Positions 43,798 to 51,835 of a DNA stretch of 64,000 nucleotides are shown piece by piece. The translations under genes were made by a program, and so were the position numbers. Below the pieces are notes generated by a model. It was not told where the DNA came from. It made no database searches and saw only the letters and a program-made list of their open reading frames with translations. Source of the DNA: an uncultured Christensenella sp. Lineage in GTDB: Bacteria > Bacillota > Clostridia > Christensenellales > Borkfalkiaceae. Positions within the stretch are counted from its first letter, which is position 1; every line of letters begins with the position of its first letter. Location: contig CAJUET010000009.1 in the NCBI GenBank assembly GCA_910585595.1, forward strand, positions 1-64,000, given 5' to 3'.

Positions 43798-44724
43798 ATG
43801 AGATCGAAAACGTTATCGGTTGATTCGTCAGAAAAGGCGAAACGCAAACGCAGTAAAAACGATTTGCGTGAAAATTTAAGAGGATGGGGCATTCTCGGAC
43901 CGATCATTTTATATTACTTTATTTTCGGCATCGTTCCCATGATCATTCTGTTCCGTTACAGCTTTTTGGAAGACGATTTATTTAAGGGAACCGTTTTTGT
44001 CGGATTCGATAACTTCGTAAAGATTTTTACGAATTCCGATTATTACCTGCTCTTTTTCGCCACCATTCTCATTGCGGTCTTTACCATAGGGCTGAGCTTG
44101 CTTTTGGGGATGCTGATCGCAGTGGCGGTTACGCAGCCTATTCGCGGTCGCGGCGCGTACAGAACGGTTTACTATATTCCCGTCGTCATTTCCATGGCGG
44201 TCGTCGCGCAGATCGCAAACGTATGGCTTTCGTATAACGAAGGTACGTTTAACAATATTCTGAGAGCGTTGGGCATGGAGGCGGTAGCCTGGAAGCAGAG
44301 TACCTTTTGGATGTATTTCTGGATCATTTTCATTTGCGTATGGAAGGGGCTCGGCGCTACGGTGATATTACTCGTGGCGGGCTTGAACGCAGTGCCGCCC
44401 GAACTGTACGAGGCGGCGGAACTCGACGGCGCAGGCGCGGCGACTAAATTTTTTAAGATCACGTTGCCGCAATTACGTCCTATGTTGGTGTTTGTCATGA
44501 TCACGAGCATTATCGGCGCCTTCAACATTTTTGAACCGGTGCAACTGATTTCGAACGGCGGACCGGACGGTACTACAAAAGTGATCCTCTTTCAAATTTA
44601 TAATGAAGCGTTCCAGAACGGAAATTTCGGTATGGGTAGTGCTATTGCCGTCGTCGTACTCATTCTGCTCATGATTCTGACGATGCTCAATATGAAATTC
44701 GGCGAGGAGAAGGAGGAAAAATGA
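43798..44724 (+). CDS. Sugar ABC transporter permease (MalF/UgpA-like)
   Basis: The 308-residue protein has six predicted membrane helices after a basic N-terminus of about 35 residues. It carries the EAA loop (EAAELDGAGAATKFFKITLP, near 205) that docks the ATPase. It is the MalF-type half of a CUT1 sugar importer. GAGGGG precedes the ATG. It overlaps the next permease gene by four bases. Confidence 0.95.
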   Translation: MRSKTLSVDSSEKAKRKRSKNDLRENLRGWGILGPIILYYFIFGIVPMIILFRYSFLEDDLFKGTVFVGFDNFVKIFTNSDYYLLFFATILIAVFTIGLSLLLGMLIAVAVTQPIRGRGAYRTVYYIPVVISMAVVAQIANVWLSYNEGTFNNILRALGMEAVAWKQSTFWMYFWIIFICVWKGLGATVILLVAGLNAVPPELYEAAELDGAGAATKFFKITLPQLRPMLVFVMITSIIGAFNIFEPVQLISNGGPDGTTKVILFQIYNEAFQNGNFGMGSAIAVVVLILLMILTMLNMKFGEEKEEK

Positions 44725-45626
44725 AAGTCGTAAAAAAGAGAACGATCGTAGTTTCTCATATTTTCCTTATCCTCGGCGCGTTGCTCATGCTCTATCCGCT
44801 TGCGTTCGCCTTTTTGGGACAGTTCGTCTCTATCGAAGGTTTTTACGAAGTCGGTATATTGCCCGTTCCGCAGGGCTTTAAGTATTTCTTTTCCAATTTG
44901 GGGTTGATACTGCGCAGAACGGAGATATATATCTCCATTTTGCTTACGCTTGCGCGGTTCGTGTGGTATTCGTTTATTCTGATCGTGACTTCGGTCTTGG
45001 CGGGGTATGCCTTTGCAAAGGTAAAATTCAAATTCAAAAAAGCGGCGTTTTACATTATCATGTCGTCGATGATGATCCCCGGGATCGCATTGCTCATTCC
45101 GCAGTATCTCGAGCTCATGCGTTTTCCTCTTGTGGGCGGGAACGATATCTTCGGGAAGGGAGGCGTCGGTTTCCGCGACAATGCGGCGTTGCTCTTTATT
45201 ACGGGATGCTTTTCCGCTTATAATATCTTTCTTGTACGGCAGATGCTTACGCAGATGGGAAACGAGTACAAAGAGGCGGCGGAAATCGATGGCGCGGGCT
45301 TCTTCCGCATTATTTTTTCGATTTATATGCCGATGCTCGCACCCGTGATCGCGTTGATGGTCGTACAGACGTTTATCGGTCAGTGGAACGATTATCTGTT
45401 CCCCATGATCTTTATGTCGAGCAAGCCCGATTTATGGCCCATCGGAGTGCTTGCCGTAAAAATCCAGTCCGATTATCTCTCGCCATCGGGAACGGGCGGT
45501 GGATTGATGAACTACCCCATAGTCATGACGATGGGCGTAGTAATGATGATTCCGCCTATCGTGACGTATATCTGCTGCCAGAAGTATTTCGTGCAGGGAT
45601 TGGCGGTCGGCGGCGTTAAGGCTTGA
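44721..45626 (+). CDS. Sugar ABC transporter permease (MalG/UgpE-like)
   Basis: The 301-residue protein is the MalG-type half of the importer. It has six membrane helices and an EAA loop (EAAEIDGAGFFRIIFSIYMP, near 190), preceded by MIPGIALLIPQYLELMR. No ATP-binding subunit is encoded in this cluster. CUT1 importers of Gram-positives often share a distant MsmK-type ATPase, which is the likely arrangement here. Confidence 0.95.
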   Translation: MKVVKKRTIVVSHIFLILGALLMLYPLAFAFLGQFVSIEGFYEVGILPVPQGFKYFFSNLGLILRRTEIYISILLTLARFVWYSFILIVTSVLAGYAFAKVKFKFKKAAFYIIMSSMMIPGIALLIPQYLELMRFPLVGGNDIFGKGGVGFRDNAALLFITGCFSAYNIFLVRQMLTQMGNEYKEAAEIDGAGFFRIIFSIYMPMLAPVIALMVVQTFIGQWNDYLFPMIFMSSKPDLWPIGVLAVKIQSDYLSPSGTGGGLMNYPIVMTMGVVMMIPPIVTYICCQKYFVQGLAVGGVKA

Positions 45627-45662
45627 ATTTAATAAAAATTGATAAATAAGGGAGGAAAAGGT

Positions 45663-48092
45663 ATGAAGAAAGCAGTATCTGCAATTCTATGCGCGGCGTT
45701 CTCGCTATGTGCTTTTGCAGGATGTACGCACGACGTGGAAGAAGAAGTCCAAAAAGACTTTTCAGCGTATTCTCAAGTGTGGCGTGCATCTCAAACGTCG
45801 GTCAAACACGACGTAGGCGATTTGTCGGTGGACTCCGGCTGGGGCGCGATTCCGCAAGTGGATAAAGCGGGCGTACTCTGTGAAGTCGAAACGCAAACTC
45901 TGTATAAAACCGCATACACTGCGGCGGCGCGTCTTCTCGTGAACGATCTGAGCTCGGCAAGTAATCCCGTGAAGGACGTTGCCTGCGTGTTGCGCGTGGT
46001 GGACGACAAGGGCATCGAGCTGGGGCGGCGCAACGTGCGCGTTGCTGAGTTTGACGAAAAACTCACCTATAAAGATTTTGAATTTACCTTCCCCGTGGAT
46101 AAGGAGAGTAACGCATCGTTCCAGGTTTATTGGCCGGGAACGAGTTATGTGCGCATATCGGAATTCGGAATCATGAGTAAGACGAATCAAGATCTGGAGG
46201 GCATTGATTTTGCCGAAACGGGCAAGCGGCTGCTCGGTACGGAGATCGAGGAGGAGAACAACATCGAATACGAGGAGAGCGCTCTTTACTACTTCGATCT
46301 GTTCTCGTATATGAATACGGTGGCGCTCGACGCGGAAGAACAATACGATATCGCCAATCTCGTAAGCACGCTGCAAGGGCTTGTGAACCGCGACGGGCAG
46401 CGTTTATTCATCCGTTTTCAGGAGTCGAATAATTATTCGGAAGATACCGACGGTTTCTGGCTCAGGCAGCTCACAGGAGAAGGAGCGTGGCTCGACGGTA
46501 AGAAGGTCGTTACCGTAAAATCTCCTATGACGCTTTTGAATCTCTTCGAACGGTATTACACGGGTTTTGCGGCGTGGGATCCCGCCGTTCCCGCCACGGT
46601 GAACGCAGTCGCTACGGCGTGCGGCGTCGAAAACTTGTTACCAGTGCGTTATTCCGCAGTACGCAACAGCGTGTATTGGTATGTCAAGAATGCCGATGAA
46701 TTCGCGGATAAATCCGTCAAGGTCGATCTCGGCGGAAAATTCATGGGGGGGGGTACTGTCTACGGTACGGAAACGCCCTCGACGGGCAGCCGCAAAAACG
46801 ACGTTTACATTTGGGCGAAGGAGACCTATCTCGATACGCATAAAACCAATTCGCATATGATGGCGTACCACGTCGACGCGTACGGCTCGAATACCGTGTT
46901 CGCGGCGTACGGAGATTTGCAGAATATGTATCTTTCCAACCGCGACTACTATATTGCGAATAAGGCGTTCTTTTTCGATCTCTCCGTGATGGAGTTTGAA
47001 ATTCCGGACGACGATCCCGATCAGTCGGAGCGCGTAGGGATACGTGACGGCTCGATCGACTATCTCACATTCGAGAAGATCATGAAGGCGCAGGCGGCGT
47101 GGGCGGAAGAGGAGGACGCATCCAAACCGATCGACGTGGGCGGATTCACCCCGTGGCACTTGAAGTATACGAAATATACGAATCCCGATGCTTCGGGCGA
47201 GGTGACGTGCGAATGGGAGACCGTCTATCAGTTTTCTATTTACAATGCTTCAATCAACGCCGATGCGCCGCACTATACGGCAATGTCGAACGCTTCGATC
47301 TACGAACAGTATCCGATGCAGGACTCGTATAAGCAGACAGGCAAGCAAGCCGTTACGAAAACCGTCGATCCGCAGGAACATCTTCCTACGGGCAACGAAC
47401 AGGGCGCGAACTATTTGATCTTCTTTATGGGCGATTTCGATGCATCGAGTTGGCTCAATACGGCGATGATCAAATTCTGGGCGGACGCAAACCGCGGTAA
47501 AATTCCGCTCTGCTGGCCCTTCTCGCTGGATATTTCCAAGCGTGCGGGGCATGTGATCGATATGATGTACGCGACGGCTACCGAGAACGATTACTTCGTC
47601 GCGGGCGACAACGGAACGGGATATCTCAATCCCGAATCGTTTGCGGATTCCTCCGGAAGACACGAGGGGATTTACGGCGGTCTTGACGAGTGGGCGGCAT
47701 ACAATAAAGCGGCTTACGAAAGATTCGATATTGATTACACCGGTTTCCTGATTACCCGTAACGCGGCGACGAAAGATATTTTGGATTGCTATGCAAAATT
47801 CTGTAAGGGCGTAGCTTTGAATAAAGTTACGAGTGCGACTGCGGAAGGACTTTCAGTGGCGCTGAGCAACGACTATGCGGGCAACGTAAACGAATTCGTA
47901 AAAGGCTTTTCCGAAAAGAAGGCGGGAGATTCGAGTACGTTCCGCCAGATTCGTTTCATTCTCCGCTCGCCGACCGACGTGTTTACGCTCTATAATGAGT
48001 TGCAGAGTCCCGAGTACGCGAAGTATAACTTTAAAGTCGTTGATCCTTACACCTTCTACGGGCTTTTGGAACAGCAGGGGAACATGGGTTGA
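45663..48092 (+). CDS. GxGYxYP-type exported lipoprotein, putative glycoside hydrolase
   Basis: This 809-residue lipoprotein (signal peptide, lipobox AFAGC at about residue 20) resembles the GxGYxYP family, an uncharacterised group suggested to be glycoside hydrolases. The name motif appears as GTGYLNP, with Asn in place of the second Tyr. An N-terminal beta domain of about 160 residues (to SEFGIMSKT) precedes the family region (LVSTLQGLVNRDGQRLFIRF). Nine consecutive G at 46745-46753 encode part of FMGGGTV in frame. It lies between the permeases and a surface repeat protein, so a role in handling extracellular glycans is inferred. GGGAGG precedes the ATG at 45663. Confidence 0.75.
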   Translation: MKKAVSAILCAAFSLCAFAGCTHDVEEEVQKDFSAYSQVWRASQTSVKHDVGDLSVDSGWGAIPQVDKAGVLCEVETQTLYKTAYTAAARLLVNDLSSASNPVKDVACVLRVVDDKGIELGRRNVRVAEFDEKLTYKDFEFTFPVDKESNASFQVYWPGTSYVRISEFGIMSKTNQDLEGIDFAETGKRLLGTEIEEENNIEYEESALYYFDLFSYMNTVALDAEEQYDIANLVSTLQGLVNRDGQRLFIRFQESNNYSEDTDGFWLRQLTGEGAWLDGKKVVTVKSPMTLLNLFERYYTGFAAWDPAVPATVNAVATACGVENLLPVRYSAVRNSVYWYVKNADEFADKSVKVDLGGKFMGGGTVYGTETPSTGSRKNDVYIWAKETYLDTHKTNSHMMAYHVDAYGSNTVFAAYGDLQNMYLSNRDYYIANKAFFFDLSVMEFEIPDDDPDQSERVGIRDGSIDYLTFEKIMKAQAAWAEEEDASKPIDVGGFTPWHLKYTKYTNPDASGEVTCEWETVYQFSIYNASINADAPHYTAMSNASIYEQYPMQDSYKQTGKQAVTKTVDPQEHLPTGNEQGANYLIFFMGDFDASSWLNTAMIKFWADANRGKIPLCWPFSLDISKRAGHVIDMMYATATENDYFVAGDNGTGYLNPESFADSSGRHEGIYGGLDEWAAYNKAAYERFDIDYTGFLITRNAATKDILDCYAKFCKGVALNKVTSATAEGLSVALSNDYAGNVNEFVKGFSEKKAGDSSTFRQIRFILRSPTDVFTLYNELQSPEYAKYNFKVVDPYTFYGLLEQQGNMG

Positions 48093-48118
48093 TCACTGTG
48101 AGATAAGGAGATAAAATT

Positions 48119-51100
48119 ATGAATAGAACGAAAATCAGAAATTTTGCGTTGTTATTTACTTTAATATTGTTTACCGTTTCGCTTGCGTTTTCAATCGTGA
48201 CGGTGTTCGGCGCGAAAGCCGACGAAACGCTTGCGGACGTCGGCGTGGAAATCGGCACGCACGAAGATTTGGAAAAAACGACGGATAATAATATTTACGG
48301 CAAAGAAAACGTGACGGCTGTCGGTTGGAACGGTTGGGGCGGTTTTCCTAAGTGCTTGACGTTTACGGAAACAAAAGACGTTTCCCCGATATTGAATTCC
48401 GGGAAAGGAGCGCTGTCCTTCTGGCTGTATATTCCCGATCAGGCGGCTTTGGATATTTATAAGAGCAGAACTGAAAATCATCGCTGGAACTTCGATGTTT
48501 CCTCCAACGAGACTTACAGCGACGATTACAAATGGACGTTTACGATGGTCGGAACCGATTTTGCCGACGCGCGTATCGGCTGGCAGAGAATCGTCATGCC
48601 TTTTTCGGGCGTAGGCGAGGGCGATAAAAAGGGTATGAATTGGTCGGCGGTGAAATCGGCGCGTATCAACACCACCGGATTCGGCGTAAGCGGCGGTTAT
48701 TACGGCAAAGTGGCCGAAATCTCCTTTACCACAACCAGTCTTTCCAAAAACACGATCACAGGAGATCCCGTCGTAACGTTCGGACACGGCGCAGTATCGG
48801 GCGTGGATACCGAAACAATGAATATTCCCGACTTAGGAGAATCGTTTACGGCATACTATAACAAGGATAAGGGCGGTTTCCTTACCGTACTTTCCCTTGA
48901 TAAAGTATACAGCGTAAACAAGACTTCGGATTCCGCTCTTTCCGTTTGGGTTTACTTCGACCGCGAAACGGATAAGGCGGCGCTCAGCGCTTACAACATC
49001 GATATTTCGAGCGGCGCGTCCTATTCCGATCAGCACAAGTACTGCATCAATATTCAACCTCTTTTCGCAAAGTGCTCGGTGGGTTGGAATCAGCTGATCA
49101 TTCCCCTTGAAAGCGCGAATGAAAAGAACGATATGGATTGGAGCGACGTCAGGAATATCCGTCTGAACGTCTCCGGCGCAACGGCTTGCCGTGTTGCGAC
49201 GGCAAATATACAAATCGTTCACAGCGGTGTGACCGAACCCACTGTGGTAGGCTATGTGGAGCCCACGGAGCCAGAGCCCGACCGTACGGTGACTTTGACC
49301 GAAGAGGGAGGAATCGTATCCTTCTCTTCCAATATAGACGGACTTGCGACCGATCAAACGTCTGCCGCGCTTGCCGCGATAAAACAGCTTGACGAGAACA
49401 CGACCGCGCAATACGTTATCGGCAATATGAACGGAAATTGGTCTTCCTGGGGCGGTATGGTGAGAGCAACTGTGTTTGATAAGCCCTATAACGTCGGGGC
49501 GATCAGCACGAATCAAAAAGGCGCGTTCGAATTTTGGATCTACGTTCATAATCAGGCGGCGCTCGACAACATGAGATCGGGAAAACCCATCGGACTCAAC
49601 CTTTCGACGAAGGGCTTTTCCGAGACGAAGAAGTGGGAATTTAACATCTCTTCGCTTGCAGACGACTGCATGATCGGCTGGAATAAAATCATTATTCCCT
49701 TCTCCTCTTCTATGTGCGTGAAACACGGCGGAGGGCCCGAGACTGCCGACACGGTGGAAAATCTGCGTTTCGTCGTTTTGGACGGCGTCGGCGCAGGTCA
49801 GGCAGATCTGGCTTTTGCAAATTTCGGGTTCTTCTTAACCGAGGAAACGGAACCTGTCGTCATCAATAAGAAAACGCAAATGACAAAGCCCGACGATGTT
49901 GCGTTCGGCGTAGGCAGTGCGGCGGATCTTACTGCTGATACGCAGCTTTTGGAGGGTAAGACTTCTTACAGCGCGATCGGCAAAAACTGGGGGGCAAAGA
50001 CGCAACTGATTGCCTTTGACAAGGGCTACGATCTCGCTAAGCACGATCTTTACGGAAAGAGCGTGCTCTCCTTCGGAATGTATTTTGCCGACGAGACAAC
50101 GCTTGAAGCGCACCGCGCGATTGCAAGCAACTATTTCATAACGCTTGGGTCGGGCAACGGATTCAATGCCGAAAACGGCTATGCGTTCGATATTTCGGCG
50201 CAGTTTGCAGATTGCTCGGTAGGTTGGAACACGATCAGTCTTCCTGTGAGTACCGCCGACAACAAGGGCGAAATCGACTGGTCGAACGTCAAGTTCCTGC
50301 AAATCGCTTGGGATAAGGCGTTCGGAGAGGGCGAATGCGAAGTGGCGTTTGCCGAGTTCAAGCTCATTTCTACCGACGAAACGTCGCGTTCCGTCGAAAA
50401 CGACACGGGCATCAGTCTCGGCGTGCGTTCCGTGGAGGAGTTTGACAAAGTAACGCTTATTCGTTCGAAAAAGAACATTACGGCTTATTCGATCATCGAC
50501 AAGGGCTGGGGAAGGTTTGCGCAAAAACAGGTCACGCTCGCAAAGACGTATAACGCTTCTAAATTTGCGGAAAACGGTGCTTTGGCTTTCTGGCTCTATA
50601 TCGAAAACGAAAATACGTTAAACGCATATAAAGACATGACGGGCGGCTGGACGGTCGCGGCTTACTCGGGCGCATACAAGGGTGCGAACAAACTCACGTT
50701 TGAAATTCATTCACTGTTTACCGACTGTATCGTGGGTTGGAACTATATCGTCCTGCCAGTAAAGGCGGGTACGGATTCGCAGTTCGATTTCGGCGCGATC
50801 AGTTCGCTCGGCGTAGAGTGCGAGGGCAAAGACGTGGCGGCGTCGGTGACAGAAGGAAAAAATAAGATCGCGCTTGCACAGTTCTCGATTATCGCGACCG
50901 ATCTCACGGAGATGACGGTTGCGGAAACGGTTTCGAATATCGAAGAGGGCTTGAATCCCATTGCGGAAAAGGTCATCATCGATTGTAATACCACGAGCAA
51001 CGGCGGAGTATTTACAGGCAATAAGGTTGATCGGCAAGATCACCGTTACGAGTCGGGCTGCGTTTATACGTCCGGCGCGGGCTACGACCTGCATGCACAG

Positions 51101-51733
51101 TTCGAGTGCGGAGAAACCGATTTGCGTAAATCCACGTTCATCTTTGCGTTTTGGATCTGGATCGAAGATCCCGCTTATTACTTCGAGGCGGACGGAACGA
51201 CCTTAAAGAAAAACTTAAACGGACAGATCGAGATTTCGAGCAGCGACAGAAACGATACGAACGAGTTGAAATGGGAAATCAGTCAGTGGGGCATAGAGAA
51301 ATTCCAAAAGGGCTGGAACTGGTTGGTGCTTAAAGGTTCGGACGGCGAGTTTACGGGCGGAGAAGTTAATTTCGACGCGCTCGTAAGATTCCGTATCTAT
51401 GTAAACGGGATTCAGCAGTCAACGTTGAAGATCGACCGCATTACGATCGGTTCATCCGAAACATTGCTCACCGCTCCCGATTGGGAAAAAGAAAAGTTCG
51501 GCAACGATCCGGATACGGGCTTTAAAGGCCCTAACGCTTACGCGCCTTCAAACGATACCTATATCGAAGTAGATTTCGATAACGGCGCAAAAGATTTTAC
51601 GACGACCGTAACCGTTACCCGTAAGGAAAAGGGGTGCAAGAGCTCCGTGACCGCGATTCCCGTTGCGTGTACCGTTCTTATCGGCGGAACTGCGATCTGT
51701 ATCCTTGCCGTCAAAAAGAAAAAGAACAATTAA
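48119..51733 (+). CDS. Six-repeat membrane-anchored surface protein, unknown fold
   Basis: The 1204-residue protein has a signal peptide (NFALLFTLILFTVSLAFSIV) and a C-terminal anchor of one membrane helix followed by KKKKNN. Between them are six diverged units of about 150-190 residues. Each contains a pattern such as KGALSFWLYIPDQAAL, then a beta stretch, then a near-constant 'DC-IGWN-IIIPFS' block (for example DCMIGWNKIIIPF) and a closing strand. Spacing and Trp/Tyr content resemble carbohydrate-binding beta-sandwich modules, but I recognise no named family. There is no LPXTG sorting motif. Position between a GxGYxYP lipoprotein and GH38 suggests multivalent glycan binding at the cell surface, which is inference. 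Confidence 0.75.
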   Translation: MNRTKIRNFALLFTLILFTVSLAFSIVTVFGAKADETLADVGVEIGTHEDLEKTTDNNIYGKENVTAVGWNGWGGFPKCLTFTETKDVSPILNSGKGALSFWLYIPDQAALDIYKSRTENHRWNFDVSSNETYSDDYKWTFTMVGTDFADARIGWQRIVMPFSGVGEGDKKGMNWSAVKSARINTTGFGVSGGYYGKVAEISFTTTSLSKNTITGDPVVTFGHGAVSGVDTETMNIPDLGESFTAYYNKDKGGFLTVLSLDKVYSVNKTSDSALSVWVYFDRETDKAALSAYNIDISSGASYSDQHKYCINIQPLFAKCSVGWNQLIIPLESANEKNDMDWSDVRNIRLNVSGATACRVATANIQIVHSGVTEPTVVGYVEPTEPEPDRTVTLTEEGGIVSFSSNIDGLATDQTSAALAAIKQLDENTTAQYVIGNMNGNWSSWGGMVRATVFDKPYNVGAISTNQKGAFEFWIYVHNQAALDNMRSGKPIGLNLSTKGFSETKKWEFNISSLADDCMIGWNKIIIPFSSSMCVKHGGGPETADTVENLRFVVLDGVGAGQADLAFANFGFFLTEETEPVVINKKTQMTKPDDVAFGVGSAADLTADTQLLEGKTSYSAIGKNWGAKTQLIAFDKGYDLAKHDLYGKSVLSFGMYFADETTLEAHRAIASNYFITLGSGNGFNAENGYAFDISAQFADCSVGWNTISLPVSTADNKGEIDWSNVKFLQIAWDKAFGEGECEVAFAEFKLISTDETSRSVENDTGISLGVRSVEEFDKVTLIRSKKNITAYSIIDKGWGRFAQKQVTLAKTYNASKFAENGALAFWLYIENENTLNAYKDMTGGWTVAAYSGAYKGANKLTFEIHSLFTDCIVGWNYIVLPVKAGTDSQFDFGAISSLGVECEGKDVAASVTEGKNKIALAQFSIIATDLTEMTVAETVSNIEEGLNPIAEKVIIDCNTTSNGGVFTGNKVDRQDHRYESGCVYTSGAGYDLHAQFECGETDLRKSTFIFAFWIWIEDPAYYFEADGTTLKKNLNGQIEISSSDRNDTNELKWEISQWGIEKFQKGWNWLVLKGSDGEFTGGEVNFDALVRFRIYVNGIQQSTLKIDRITIGSSETLLTAPDWEKEKFGNDPDTGFKGPNAYAPSNDTYIEVDFDNGAKDFTTTVTVTRKEKGCKSSVTAIPVACTVLIGGTAICILAVKKKKNN

Positions 51734-51750
51734 AAGGCGTAAAAATTCGG

Positions 51751-51788
51751 GAACGTCCGTCTCCCGATTATTCGGGAGACGGACGTTC
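51751..51788 (+). other. Strong intercistronic hairpin
   Basis: GAACGTCCGTCTCCCGA and its perfect complement form a 17-base-pair stem with a four-base loop. No T tract follows on the plus strand, so it is more likely an RNA stability or processing element between the repeat protein and GH38 genes than a terminator. Confidence 0.7.
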
Positions 51789-51835
51789 AAAAAACGAAAC
51801 GACCGTCGTTCGTTTGCGGCATTTACAGAGGTAAT

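Noticed and set aside
44721..45626. Missing ABC ATPase taken as a sign of a broken transporter
   Set aside because: Sharing of one distant ATPase by many CUT1 importers is normal in Gram-positive bacteria.
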